The notes beneath the pieces are model-generated. The model was not told where the DNA came from. It was given only the letters and a program-made list of their open reading frames with translations, and searched no databases. This document shows, piece by piece, positions 1 to 7,460 of a stretch of 39,255 nucleotides of DNA. The position numbers and the translations under genes were made by a program. Positions within the stretch are counted from its first letter, which is position 1; each line of letters starts with the position of its first letter. This DNA is from an uncultured Bacilli bacterium (lineage in GTDB: Bacteria > Bacillota_I > Bacilli_A > RF39 > UBA660), in assembly GCA_947629445.1 (NCBI GenBank), contig CANRDU010000011.1, positions 1-39,255 of the forward strand. Reading direction: 5' to 3'.

Positions 1-1014
1 GATAGTGAAAGTGCTGAGTTGCGTATGAACTTTATCCATGATTCGATTGCTAGAAATGGAATTGCTTGTGTTATTCGTAAAACACCAGCTAAAATCCGAT
101 TGGAACATGATAAAATTATTGAACAAAAGTATATTACGGAAGATGTTCATGATTTATTAATACATTGTGTACATGGGCATTGTAATATTATTGTTAGTGG
201 TGAGACTGGTTCCGGAAAAACGGAGTTCGTTAAGTATCTAGCTGCTCATACCTATGAAAATGAAAAGTTGATTACCATAGAGGATACACTGGAACTTCAC
301 TTGGATAGAATTTATCCTCATAGAGATATCGTGGCAATGAAAACGAACAATGTTGCAAGTTATACGGATGTACTAGTTTCTTGTATGAGACAGAATCCAA
401 AATGGATTCTATTATCCGAGGTTCGTAGTGCTGAGGCAGTACTTGCTGCTCGTAACTCTATTTCTTCTGGACACTACATTTTATCTACTATCCATGCTGA
501 TAGAGCAACTTCTATCCCAAACCGTATGTACAGTTTGCTTGAAACAAATCAGGAAATTGATCAATTCTTAAGATCTATTTATCGATATATTCAAATTGGT
601 GTATATATTCGTGGATATCAAGATAAGGTCACGAAGAACTTTGTACGTGAAATTGCAGAAGTCTGCGAATTTTACGTAACGGAAGAAAATGAAGCAAAAT
701 ATAATATTATTTATCAAAAAACACCTGCTGGTAAGGTTACTAAAAGAGCTCCAAGTAAATATTTAATATCTTATTTGGAGGCTCAGGGTGTTATTTTACC
801 AGAAGGATTTATGGCTGGGGAGGCAACAGATAATGGAACACCAGCTTCAGAAACATTAGAAGAACAAAATAAGATGGACAATATTTTCTCTGATGAGGTA
901 CCAGTGATAGAGAATAATGTTAATCAATCACCAGAGGTACAAGCTCCTACAATGAATGCTTCCAATGTTTCTCCACAAGTGAATGTGGCGGATGTTGCTA
1001 CACAAACACAATAA
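1..1014 (+). CDS. tadA: TadA/CpaF-type secretion ATPase, 5' end outside window
   Basis: The reading frame is open from base 1, so the N-terminus lies upstream and 337 residues are visible. The product is a hexameric ATPase of the GspE/VirB11 superfamily, closest in look to CpaF/TadA, which powers assembly of Tad-type pili from the cytoplasmic face. Walker A is GETGSGKT (visible residues 67-74). An IEDTLEL Asp box follows, then a Walker B-like segment WILLSEVRSAEA and a His box GHYILSTIHAD, all in CpaF order. The last ~65 residues are low-complexity (N, Q, P, V rich) and probably disordered, which is not usual for CpaF. tadB and tadC follow directly, as in Tad operons. VirB11 is the alternative assignment, but the GspF-type neighbours favour TadA. 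It may serve both the pilus and the T4SS downstream; that is inference. Confidence 0.9.
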   Translation, partial: DSESAELRMNFIHDSIARNGIACVIRKTPAKIRLEHDKIIEQKYITEDVHDLLIHCVHGHCNIIVSGETGSGKTEFVKYLAAHTYENEKLITIEDTLELHLDRIYPHRDIVAMKTNNVASYTDVLVSCMRQNPKWILLSEVRSAEAVLAARNSISSGHYILSTIHADRATSIPNRMYSLLETNQEIDQFLRSIYRYIQIGVYIRGYQDKVTKNFVREIAEVCEFYVTEENEAKYNIIYQKTPAGKVTKRAPSKYLISYLEAQGVILPEGFMAGEATDNGTPASETLEEQNKMDNIFSDEVPVIENNVNQSPEVQAPTMNASNVSPQVNVADVATQTQ

Positions 1015-1032
1015 TAGAAAAGGAGGAAAAAC

Positions 1033-1938
1033 ATGAATGTAACATTAATCTTTTTAATCGTTTCTTTTATTGTCATTTTTATACTAATTTATAGAAGTGC
1101 AAATGGAGAGAATGTATACAAGTATGTAGCTGATAAAACCGCTTTTATCTATGACCGTATTACCCCTTATTCATTTAGGGCAATTCGTGAAAAGGTAAAG
1201 GAATTAGGGCAAGAGTATACTACACACCAGTATTTGGTACAAATAGTTAGTTTTTCTGCGGGTGCTGCAATTATTTCCTACCTATATTTCTATAATTTGC
1301 TTATTGCAGTTATTTATGCTATAGCAGCAGTTTGCTTTATTCCATATTTGACATATTTGCGTTGTAAAAGAATTTATAGCGAATTTATTTTCGAACAAAT
1401 TCAGGTATATACAACCAATACGATTATGGAGTTTGCAACTACGCAATCCTTTGTTAAAGCTCTTGAAGGTGTTTATGAATCTGGCGTTCTTGAAGATCCA
1501 GTTAAGACCGATGTAAAGATTATGATTGATATGTCTTATGAAAATGGTACGATTGATCAATCTTTAAGTTTTATGAGTACAAAATATGATTTCTATATGG
1601 TTAAGAATATGCATCAATTATTCTTACAAATTACGAATGAAGGTGCTAAGGATACTGCTGAATCTCTAGAAAACATGTCACAAGATATCGATATGCTTGT
1701 TGAAAACGTTTATCGTGATAGGTTGGATAGGGCAGCTTTCCATAAAAAATTCTTACAATTTGGTATTATTTTGTATTTTATGTGTATGTTACTCCAATTC
1801 TTACTTGGATCTGAAACGTATTTACAAATGCTAGAACGTTGGTATGTACAATTATTACTTCACGGAATTTTAATTATTAACACTGTCTTCTTAATAAAGG
1901 GAGAAAAATATTATAATGAGAATGTAGGTGCTGAATAA
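1033..1938 (+). CDS. tadB: TadB-like inner-membrane platform protein
   Basis: A 301-residue membrane protein with a GspF/TadB layout: an N-terminal membrane segment (about residues 3-22), a hydrophobic pair near 67-105, a soluble helical cytoplasmic domain (about 110-235) and two C-terminal membrane helices. In Tad systems TadB and TadC form the platform on which the TadA ATPase acts to extrude pilin. The ribosome site AGGAGG sits just before the ATG. The stop codon overlaps the start of the next gene (TAATG), so the two are translationally coupled. Identification rests on topology and position between tadA and tadC; sequence similarity to characterised TadB is weak by eye. Confidence 0.8.
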   Translation: MNVTLIFLIVSFIVIFILIYRSANGENVYKYVADKTAFIYDRITPYSFRAIREKVKELGQEYTTHQYLVQIVSFSAGAAIISYLYFYNLLIAVIYAIAAVCFIPYLTYLRCKRIYSEFIFEQIQVYTTNTIMEFATTQSFVKALEGVYESGVLEDPVKTDVKIMIDMSYENGTIDQSLSFMSTKYDFYMVKNMHQLFLQITNEGAKDTAESLENMSQDIDMLVENVYRDRLDRAAFHKKFLQFGIILYFMCMLLQFLLGSETYLQMLERWYVQLLLHGILIINTVFLIKGEKYYNENVGAE

Positions 1939-2723
1939 TGGAATTTATTATTATCGCAGTTATTATTATATTTATTTTAAATTATAACCGCGTTGTAGAT
2001 ACCAACCGGTTTGTTAGTGATACAGAGCCTTACTTTAGAGCTTTAATGGAAGATGATTATGTATTTTTACTTGGAATTCGTTACCCAGGTAGAGATATTA
2101 ATGTAAATGAATTATTTGGTATAAGGGTTAGAAATGGATTAATTACGATTATTGCCGTTATTTTCCTTTTCTTTAATCAATTATCCTTTGTTTATGTTAT
2201 TTTAGCTGTTATCGCAGGATATTTAGTATTTAAAAGTCAATATAATTCGTTAAAAGCTTATTATAAAGCGAATTTGCATCATATTAATTTGATGCTTCCA
2301 TACTATTTAAAGAGTTTGGAAATTTTGGTACAGCACTATACTGTTCCAGTTGCGTTGAGTAGAAGTATTGACACTGCTCCAGAGGTTTTTAAACCTGGAT
2401 TGAAACGTTTAGTAGCAAGAATTGATGCTGGTGATTCTAGTATTCAACCTTACATCGATTTTGCTAATGAGTATCCCGTTAGAGATTCTATGCGTATGAT
2501 GCGTTTGTTATATCGTTTAGGATTAGGTGCACAGCAAGATAAGCATGAACAAGTTATGATGTTTTCAAGAACAGTATCTGCTCTTCAAAATAAGGCAAGA
2601 GAGCAAAAATATAAAGAACGTCTTGAACATATGGAAAATCAAACAATGATTATGCTTATGTCAACCGGTGGCGGCGTAATGGGACTTATGCTACTCTCTA
2701 TGATGGTACTTATGACGTTTTAA
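1938..2723 (+). CDS. tadC: TadC-like inner-membrane platform protein
   Basis: A 261-residue protein starting with a membrane helix (residues 2-14). A hydrophobic pair follows near 67-100, then a cytoplasmic helical domain (about 105-235) with charged segments such as REQKYKERLEHMENQ, and a C-terminal methionine- and glycine-rich membrane helix. This is the GspF/TadC pattern. It starts one base inside the tadB stop codon and ends 68 bases before the first pilin-like gene, which has its own promoter. Function as second half of the TadB/TadC platform is inferred from gene order and topology. Confidence 0.8.
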   Translation: MEFIIIAVIIIFILNYNRVVDTNRFVSDTEPYFRALMEDDYVFLLGIRYPGRDINVNELFGIRVRNGLITIIAVIFLFFNQLSFVYVILAVIAGYLVFKSQYNSLKAYYKANLHHINLMLPYYLKSLEILVQHYTVPVALSRSIDTAPEVFKPGLKRLVARIDAGDSSIQPYIDFANEYPVRDSMRMMRLLYRLGLGAQQDKHEQVMMFSRTVSALQNKAREQKYKERLEHMENQTMIMLMSTGGGVMGLMLLSMMVLMTF

Positions 2724-2733
2724 TGATAATTTA

Positions 2734-2763
2734 TTGAAAAATAAAAAAATAATGTGTTATAAT
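2734..2763 (+). promoter_or_regulatory. Sigma-A promoter of the pilin-like genes
   Basis: TTGAAA (2734-2739) and TATAAT (2758-2763) are separated by 18 bases, with an extended -10 TG at 2755-2756. It would allow the small pilin and the minor pilins to be made at a higher level than the ATPase and platform upstream. Confidence 0.7.
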
Positions 2764-2790
2764 ATATTTAGAAAGTAAGGTGGTGATAAA

Positions 2791-3033
2791 ATGAAGGAAG
2801 CGGCAGGAGAGGCAAACTTAACTGTAGTTGCAATTATCTTAATTGCTGTAATAGTAGCGGTAGCTACACCATTAATTAATAGTTTGATGAGGAGTTCTGC
2901 CAGAAGATCATGTTGTACAGATGCAGGTGGTGTATGGTCTGGTGGAGAATGTGCAGCAGCTGCAAACGATCATGGATCTTACGATGAAGAGTCTTATGAC
3001 TCATGTGTAGAAGAATCTGGTATAGGAGAATAA
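2791..3033 (+). CDS. Small pilin-like protein with prepilin-type leader and four cysteines
   Basis: 80 residues: the short leader MKEAAG, a hydrophobic helix starting ANLTVVAIILIAVIV, then a small polar domain with four cysteines (a CC pair, GGEC, SC) and an acidic C-terminus. The layout of short leader ending in Gly, hydrophobic helix and small head is that of Flp/Tad pilins, and the position after tadABC fits the major pilin. The expected Glu at +5 after the Gly is missing (Thr instead), so processing by a TadV-type peptidase is uncertain; no such peptidase is in the window. The next two genes share the same leader pattern. Four cysteines in an exported head suggest disulfides. The ribosome site is AAGGTGGTGA. 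Confidence 0.7.
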   Translation: MKEAAGEANLTVVAIILIAVIVAVATPLINSLMRSSARRSCCTDAGGVWSGGECAAAANDHGSYDEESYDSCVEESGIGE

Positions 3034-3058
3034 AAGTGAGTAATAGGAGGTAATAGCT

Positions 3059-3607
3059 ATGAGGGAAAGTATTGGAACTGCCTTTATGTTAAATTTTATA
3101 GTATTATTTATATTTTTGGTATTTGCGTTTCTTGCTGGAACTTTTAGCTATTACAAGGCCTATAGGATTAATAGCTACATTGTAAATGCTATCGAGGTTT
3201 ATGAAGGCTATAATCAGTATGCAAAAGAGTATATTGAACAAGGACTTTCCTCTCTTGGATATGATGTTACTACAAAGGTAGACTGTCCATCAGTTTGGGA
3301 TAACTCTGTTCAAAATTATATGTTGGGGGAAAATGCAGAATTAGATGACTTTACTATTCAGGGAAGAAGAGTTTTAGCCAATCCAGATGATCCAACGGAT
3401 GAAGGATATTGTGTTTATTTATATGTAAATGACAATGGCTCTATGGCTTATTCAGGTGATAAAATTGAAACAACTGATATCTATTATCACTATGGAGTTT
3501 TAACTTTCATGAGATTTAGATTTCCGGTAGTAGAGGATATTCTTAGAATCCCTATATTTTCTAGGACCAATAGGATGTATTGTTATGGGAATAACTGTAG
3601 TTTTTAA
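3059..3607 (+). CDS. TadE/minor-pilin-like membrane-anchored protein
   Basis: 182 residues: leader MRESIG, a hydrophobic helix (about 9-30), the aromatic-rich stretch SYYKAYRINSYIVNAI, then an exported domain. The arrangement resembles TadE/TadF minor pseudopilins, placed as expected after the pilin gene. It is a paralogue of the next gene: both have a Cys in a DCP motif (CPSVW here), a central CVY motif, a [FV]MxF[RD] strand near the end and a C-terminal I[FY].R/E.x[RS]x[YI]Y segment. Two further cysteines close the C-terminus (YCYGNNCSF). Spacing is 25 bases from the pilin gene with AGGAGG upstream. TadE/F identity is by layout only. Confidence 0.6.
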   Translation: MRESIGTAFMLNFIVLFIFLVFAFLAGTFSYYKAYRINSYIVNAIEVYEGYNQYAKEYIEQGLSSLGYDVTTKVDCPSVWDNSVQNYMLGENAELDDFTIQGRRVLANPDDPTDEGYCVYLYVNDNGSMAYSGDKIETTDIYYHYGVLTFMRFRFPVVEDILRIPIFSRTNRMYCYGNNCSF

Positions 3608-3620
3608 TGAGGTGATATAG

Positions 3621-4088
3621 ATGCGTGAAGCAATAGGAAACACTTTTATTGTAAATTTACTATTAATATTTTTAGGCGTTATGTCAGCCTTGTTGATAGG
3701 ATCTATTAGTTATTCTAAAGCATTTAAAGTAAAAAATAGAATTATTTACACTATACAAAAATATGGAGGATGGGATATAGAAGTAAACGGAAGTAATGTA
3801 GTTCAAGCGGAGATTGAAGCAAGTTTGAAAGATATTGGTTACCATTTAGTGCTTGCAAATTATGATTGCCCTAATAGAGAGGGTGGAACACTTTTATATG
3901 GTGAGCCAGGAACTAGTAAGTTAACTTATCATTACTGTGTTTATGAATTTAATAATGAAAAAGGACATTACTTTGGAGTAGTATCTTTTATGCATTTTGA
4001 TATTCCATTAATTGGAAGTTATTTGCAATTCCCAGTTTATGGTGAAACAAAATCTATTTATAATGTCGAAATAAACTATAACAATTAA
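3621..4088 (+). CDS. TadE/minor-pilin-like protein, paralogue of upstream gene
   Basis: 155 residues: leader MREAIG, membrane helix (about 9-28), then an exported domain with one Cys in DCPNREGG and one in YHYCVYEF. The common segments with the preceding protein (leader, S[YI]SYxKAx(K/R) after the helix, DCP, CVY, FxxVSFMHFDIP, C-terminal FPVYGETKSIY) show a tandem duplication that has diverged. The RBS GAGGTGAT is 13 bases after the previous stop, so the genes form one operon. It is likely a minor pilin or pilus-tip/base component; no enzymatic motif is seen. Confidence 0.6.
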   Translation: MREAIGNTFIVNLLLIFLGVMSALLIGSISYSKAFKVKNRIIYTIQKYGGWDIEVNGSNVVQAEIEASLKDIGYHLVLANYDCPNREGGTLLYGEPGTSKLTYHYCVYEFNNEKGHYFGVVSFMHFDIPLIGSYLQFPVYGETKSIYNVEINYNN

Positions 4089-4110
4089 TAGATGTGAAAG
4101 GTGATAAAGT

Positions 4111-5088
4111 ATGAACGTTATCGTTTCAAATAAATACCAATTGATGTTAGAAAATCTAGGAATCGATGTTATTAAGAGCCTTAATGGCGAGTTTGAAGTG
4201 GATGAAATTATCAGTACATTTCAAAACTTTTTTTATCAGCGAATGATTCTTGATATTACAGCAATTAAAGATTATAAAGACATTCGTAATTTACAGAAGT
4301 TATCCATTTCTTTACCGATGGATAAAGTAATTTTGTTACTTGATGATACACAGGAAAGTACTTCTCCTAGTTATTTATCAAAATTAATATCTATGGGAAT
4401 TTATAACTTTACGAGAAATGTAGATGGTATTCAATATTTGTATAATCATCCAAATAGTTATCGTGATGTTGCCCAGTTTCATCAGTTAGAAGATGTTGCT
4501 GTTGTGCCACAGGTTGCACCAAATCAAGTGATGCAAAATGTGGTTGTTCAAAATATTGGTAGTGGTTATAGTGGTAGAATTATTGGCGTTAAGAATGTTA
4601 CGAAGAATTCTGGAGCCACTACTTTAGTGTATATGATGTATAATGAATTATCAAAGTATTATAATGTTGCAGCTATCGAGGTAGATAAGACTGATTTCAC
4701 TTATTTGAAGACCCCAGGATTTGTTTCAACAGTAAGTGGAAATGTCAATATGGAAGTTAGTAAATACCGTGATTGCGATGCTATTATTATCGATGTTAAT
4801 AATAGTGTACAGGCAGAAGGGCTATGTAATGAAATTCTTTATTTGATTGAGCCATCTGTAATTAAATTAAATAGACTAACGATGATAACGCCACAAGCGT
4901 TAAGAAGTTTAAAGGATAAAAGGGTTATATTAAATAAGAGTTTATTAAGTTCAAAAGATGTGTTAGATTTTGAGTATGAAGCACATGTAAAGGTATTTTA
5001 TAATTTACCACCTCTTGATGAACGTGAGAAAAGAAATACTCCTCTCATTGAACTTTTAAACAAATTAGGATTCGATAGAGTCAAGTAA
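4111..5088 (+). CDS. TadZ/CpaE-like protein with degenerate P-loop
   Basis: 325 residues. Residues 1-120 look like an atypical receiver domain (alternating strands and helices, KVILLLDD at 72-79). From about 155 a MinD/ParA-like fold follows. Where MinD proteins have the deviant Walker A KGGxGKTT, this protein has TKNSGATT (164-171). Both lysines of that motif are replaced, so ATP hydrolysis is doubtful. The Walker B-like strand is DAIIIDVNNS. This arrangement matches TadZ/CpaE, which places Tad pilus assembly at a cell pole. The gene lies between the minor pilins and the first VirB2-like gene, 26 bases from the latter, so it physically links the Tad part and the T4SS part. Confidence 0.65.
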   Translation: MNVIVSNKYQLMLENLGIDVIKSLNGEFEVDEIISTFQNFFYQRMILDITAIKDYKDIRNLQKLSISLPMDKVILLLDDTQESTSPSYLSKLISMGIYNFTRNVDGIQYLYNHPNSYRDVAQFHQLEDVAVVPQVAPNQVMQNVVVQNIGSGYSGRIIGVKNVTKNSGATTLVYMMYNELSKYYNVAAIEVDKTDFTYLKTPGFVSTVSGNVNMEVSKYRDCDAIIIDVNNSVQAEGLCNEILYLIEPSVIKLNRLTMITPQALRSLKDKRVILNKSLLSSKDVLDFEYEAHVKVFYNLPPLDEREKRNTPLIELLNKLGFDRVK

Positions 5089-5113
5089 TTTTAATGTAAT
5101 CAGAGGTGATGGT

Positions 5114-6475
5114 ATGAAAAATCAATTAGCAAAAACTATTGGAATAATAGTTTTTGTCGTATTTTTAGGATTTCTTAGGATAGATAAGGTAAATGCAGCT
5201 GCTATGGGTTGTTATTATGAAAATAGTGATGGAGCAGTTTCTTTAGAAATTCCTGATAGTTATTCGAAGCCAACGGCACATAAGATTTATAATTATAAAA
5301 AAAATTCTTCTAATATTTTGTCAACTTCTGTGGAGAACTGGTATTTATCAGATATTAAGAATTTGAGTTATAGTGTTGGTCCTATTTGGAATTCGACGAC
5401 TCATCGATATACGGATTATACTAATTATAATGCTTATGACGATGCTTGGAATAATGAGAAGTGTCCTGCTTATTTAGTAGTAGTTCTTGGCGATGGACCT
5501 TTTGCTAGATATCATATTTTTATGAGTAGTTCTTCTGAATTGAGCAACGTAAAAAAGTATGCAGAAGATTATATTAATAATGGATTGACAAAACCTGTTT
5601 CTTATTCAGTGGCATTACCTTTAAAATCTGCTACCAATAATTCTGATCCGGGTGATGGAAGTTCATCAAGTGTTACAGCTAAGCATTGTTCTTGTGCAGA
5701 TAGTTCGCATGCTGGTTATAGAGTTCATGGAGTTTTTAATATTGCTGAAAATTCTTCTTTAAGTGCACCAACAGTTAGTTTACAATATAATACAGAATCT
5801 AAAAGTATGGTGGTCATGAATTGGGCCAATCGATCTAATACACCTTCTACTACTTATACGGCATTAGATGATATTAGTAGTAATAATGCGTGTCCAGATA
5901 ATTTACTATATGTTAGAAGATCATTTGCTATTGATTATGTTTATTTGAGTGATTCTGCTAATGTTAACGTGATTAAAAGTGATTTAGCAAGGAAACATAA
6001 TACTTCTACCGACAATATTTATGTAGCAGCTTGTGAGGAGGATAATCAAGTTACGGTTCCTGGGGGAAATGAAACAAGACCGAAACCTCAATATGATAAT
6101 CCAGAGGTTGCTCAAGGTGTTGTAACACCTCTTCCTATTTCGGATGGAACTTATAGTTGTGGTAATCAATTTATTACAGATATTCCAAGTGGCATTCCAA
6201 GGGCTACTAGAATCCTATACATATTGATACAGATTGTAGTTCCTATCGCTCTTGTTATATTAGGAATGTTAGATTTGATGAAAGCTGTAAGTGCTCAAAA
6301 AGAGGATGAAATTAAAAGAGGACAGCAAACATTTATTAAACGTTTGATTGCTGCAGCTATTATTTTCTTCGTATTTGCACTAGTGAAATTAGCGGTTGGA
6401 CTTGTGGGCGATTCTTCTTCGGAAATTGTAAACTGTATGAATTGCTTTTTGAGAGGAAGTGAGTATTGTGATTAA
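5114..6475 (+). CDS. Secreted ectodomain fused to a C-terminal VirB2-like pilin module
   Basis: 453 residues. A signal peptide (1-28, cleavage near VNA|A) is followed by a Ser/Asn/Tyr-rich exported domain of about 310 residues with scattered cysteines and no recognised family. A VirB2/TrbC-like module (about 347-453) comes last: YSCGNQ, TM1 ending LGMLDLMKAV, the basic loop AQKEDEIKRGQQTFIKR, TM2, and the motif CMNCFLRGSEYC. The module is closely similar to the stand-alone pilins that follow, so this looks like a pilin carrying a large head, perhaps an adhesin or pilus tip. The gene overlaps the next by eight bases. Ectodomain function is unknown. Confidence 0.75.
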   Translation: MKNQLAKTIGIIVFVVFLGFLRIDKVNAAAMGCYYENSDGAVSLEIPDSYSKPTAHKIYNYKKNSSNILSTSVENWYLSDIKNLSYSVGPIWNSTTHRYTDYTNYNAYDDAWNNEKCPAYLVVVLGDGPFARYHIFMSSSSELSNVKKYAEDYINNGLTKPVSYSVALPLKSATNNSDPGDGSSSSVTAKHCSCADSSHAGYRVHGVFNIAENSSLSAPTVSLQYNTESKSMVVMNWANRSNTPSTTYTALDDISSNNACPDNLLYVRRSFAIDYVYLSDSANVNVIKSDLARKHNTSTDNIYVAACEEDNQVTVPGGNETRPKPQYDNPEVAQGVVTPLPISDGTYSCGNQFITDIPSGIPRATRILYILIQIVVPIALVILGMLDLMKAVSAQKEDEIKRGQQTFIKRLIAAAIIFFVFALVKLAVGLVGDSSSEIVNCMNCFLRGSEYCD

Positions 6476-6890
6476 AAAGAAAAAATTTTTTCCAATACTT
6501 TTGACTTTTTCCATGTTTTTGGTTAATATAAATAGTGTTTTTGCAAGTGTTTGGACATCTACGTCGACAGTAAGTTGTGGTGGAATTAAGAATATTCCTA
6601 GTAAAGTTCCAGAACTATCTAGTTCTTTAATTTCTGTTGTTCAGGTTGTCGTACCGGTTTTATTGGTTGTTTTTGGTTCTATTGATTTGGCTAAAGCAGT
6701 GATGGGTCAGAAAGAGGACGAAATAAAAAAAGGGCAGCAGACTCTTATCAAGAGAATTATTATGGGAATGTTAGTTTTCCTTGTAATAGCGCTTGTGAAA
6801 TTATTATTAAATCTAGCCGTTGAAAATACTTCGACTAGAGAAAGTATTATTTCTTGTGTAAATTGCTTTATTAGCAATAATTGTGGTTAA
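6468..6890 (+). CDS. VirB2-like pilin subunit
   Basis: 140 residues from GTG 6468, chosen over an in-frame GTG at 6459 because AGAGG (6452-6456) gives workable spacing only to the former. Signal peptide with cleavage near VFA|S (residue 26); VSCGGI before TM1; loop GQKEDEIKKGQQTLIKR; TM2; terminal CVNCFISNNC. Two membrane helices joined by a short basic cytoplasmic loop, behind a signal peptide, is the VirB2/TrbC pilin topology. It starts inside the end of the preceding fusion gene and is followed within ten bases by another pilin. Confidence 0.75.
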   Translation: MIKKKKFFPILLTFSMFLVNINSVFASVWTSTSTVSCGGIKNIPSKVPELSSSLISVVQVVVPVLLVVFGSIDLAKAVMGQKEDEIKKGQQTLIKRIIMGMLVFLVIALVKLLLNLAVENTSTRESIISCVNCFISNNCG

Positions 6891-6899
6891 GGTGGTGTA

Positions 6900-7364
6900 A
6901 TGATGAAAAGTAGGAAAGTTATCAATTTAAGTTTAGTGGCATTGGTTGCTCTTTTAGCTTTCGCACCAATGGTGCATGCAGCTGACTTTACTTGTGCAGT
7001 ATTTGGAGATAATTTCTTAATTGATGAAAAGTTTGCAACAATAGTCAAGACAGTCGTTTTAATTATTCAAGTAGTAGTTCCAATTTTATTGGTTGTTTGG
7101 GGAATGCTTGATTTAGCAAAAGCAGTAATGGCTCAAAAAGAAGATGAGATTAAAAAAGGACAACAGACTTTTATTAAACGTTTAATAGCAGCTGCAATTG
7201 TATTCTTCGTAATTGCTGTTGTAAAATTAGTTGTTAATTTTGTAGCGGATGATAAAGGAATTATGTCTTGTGTAGATTGTTTCTTACAGGGACCTGATAG
7301 TGCTTCTTGTCAACCTGCAGATGGAGGCGGTACGAGTTTACCTGCTGATCCAACTAATCCTTAA
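6900..7364 (+). CDS. VirB2-like pilin subunit
   Basis: 154 residues: signal peptide cleaved near VHA|A (residue 27), a short exported start with FTCAVF, TM1 (VVVPILLVVWGMLDLAKAV), loop AQKEDEIKKGQQTFIKR, TM2 and CVDCFLQGPDSASC, then a Pro/Gly-rich tail. The loop is identical in sequence to that of the 8611-9003 protein, showing recent duplication or strong constraint on the cytoplasmic face, where VirB4 would contact the pilin. A terminator lies just downstream, so this closes one transcription unit. RBS GGTGG. Confidence 0.8.
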   Translation: MMKSRKVINLSLVALVALLAFAPMVHAADFTCAVFGDNFLIDEKFATIVKTVVLIIQVVVPILLVVWGMLDLAKAVMAQKEDEIKKGQQTFIKRLIAAAIVFFVIAVVKLVVNFVADDKGIMSCVDCFLQGPDSASCQPADGGGTSLPADPTNP

Positions 7365-7376
7365 TAACAAACAAAG

Positions 7377-7397
7377 AAAGGCATTGTTGCCTTTTTT
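7377..7397 (+). terminator. Rho-independent terminator after pilin genes
   Basis: A 7-bp stem AAAGGCA/TGCCTTT (7377-7383 with 7388-7394), loop TTGT, followed by T residues. It separates the first pilin block from the 7461-8555 gene. Confidence 0.75.
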
Positions 7398-7407
7398 ATT
7401 TTATATG

Positions 7408-7416
7408 TGGTATAAT
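7408..7416 (+). promoter_or_regulatory. Extended -10 promoter of the 7461 gene
   Basis: TGG followed by TATAAT (7411-7416), with no good -35 at the standard distance; extended -10 promoters often lack one. It lies directly behind the terminator and about 45 bases before the ATG at 7461. Confidence 0.55.
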
Positions 7417-7460
7417 TGCTATAGGTTATCACTTATAATTGGAAAGTTGGAGGTTAGAAA

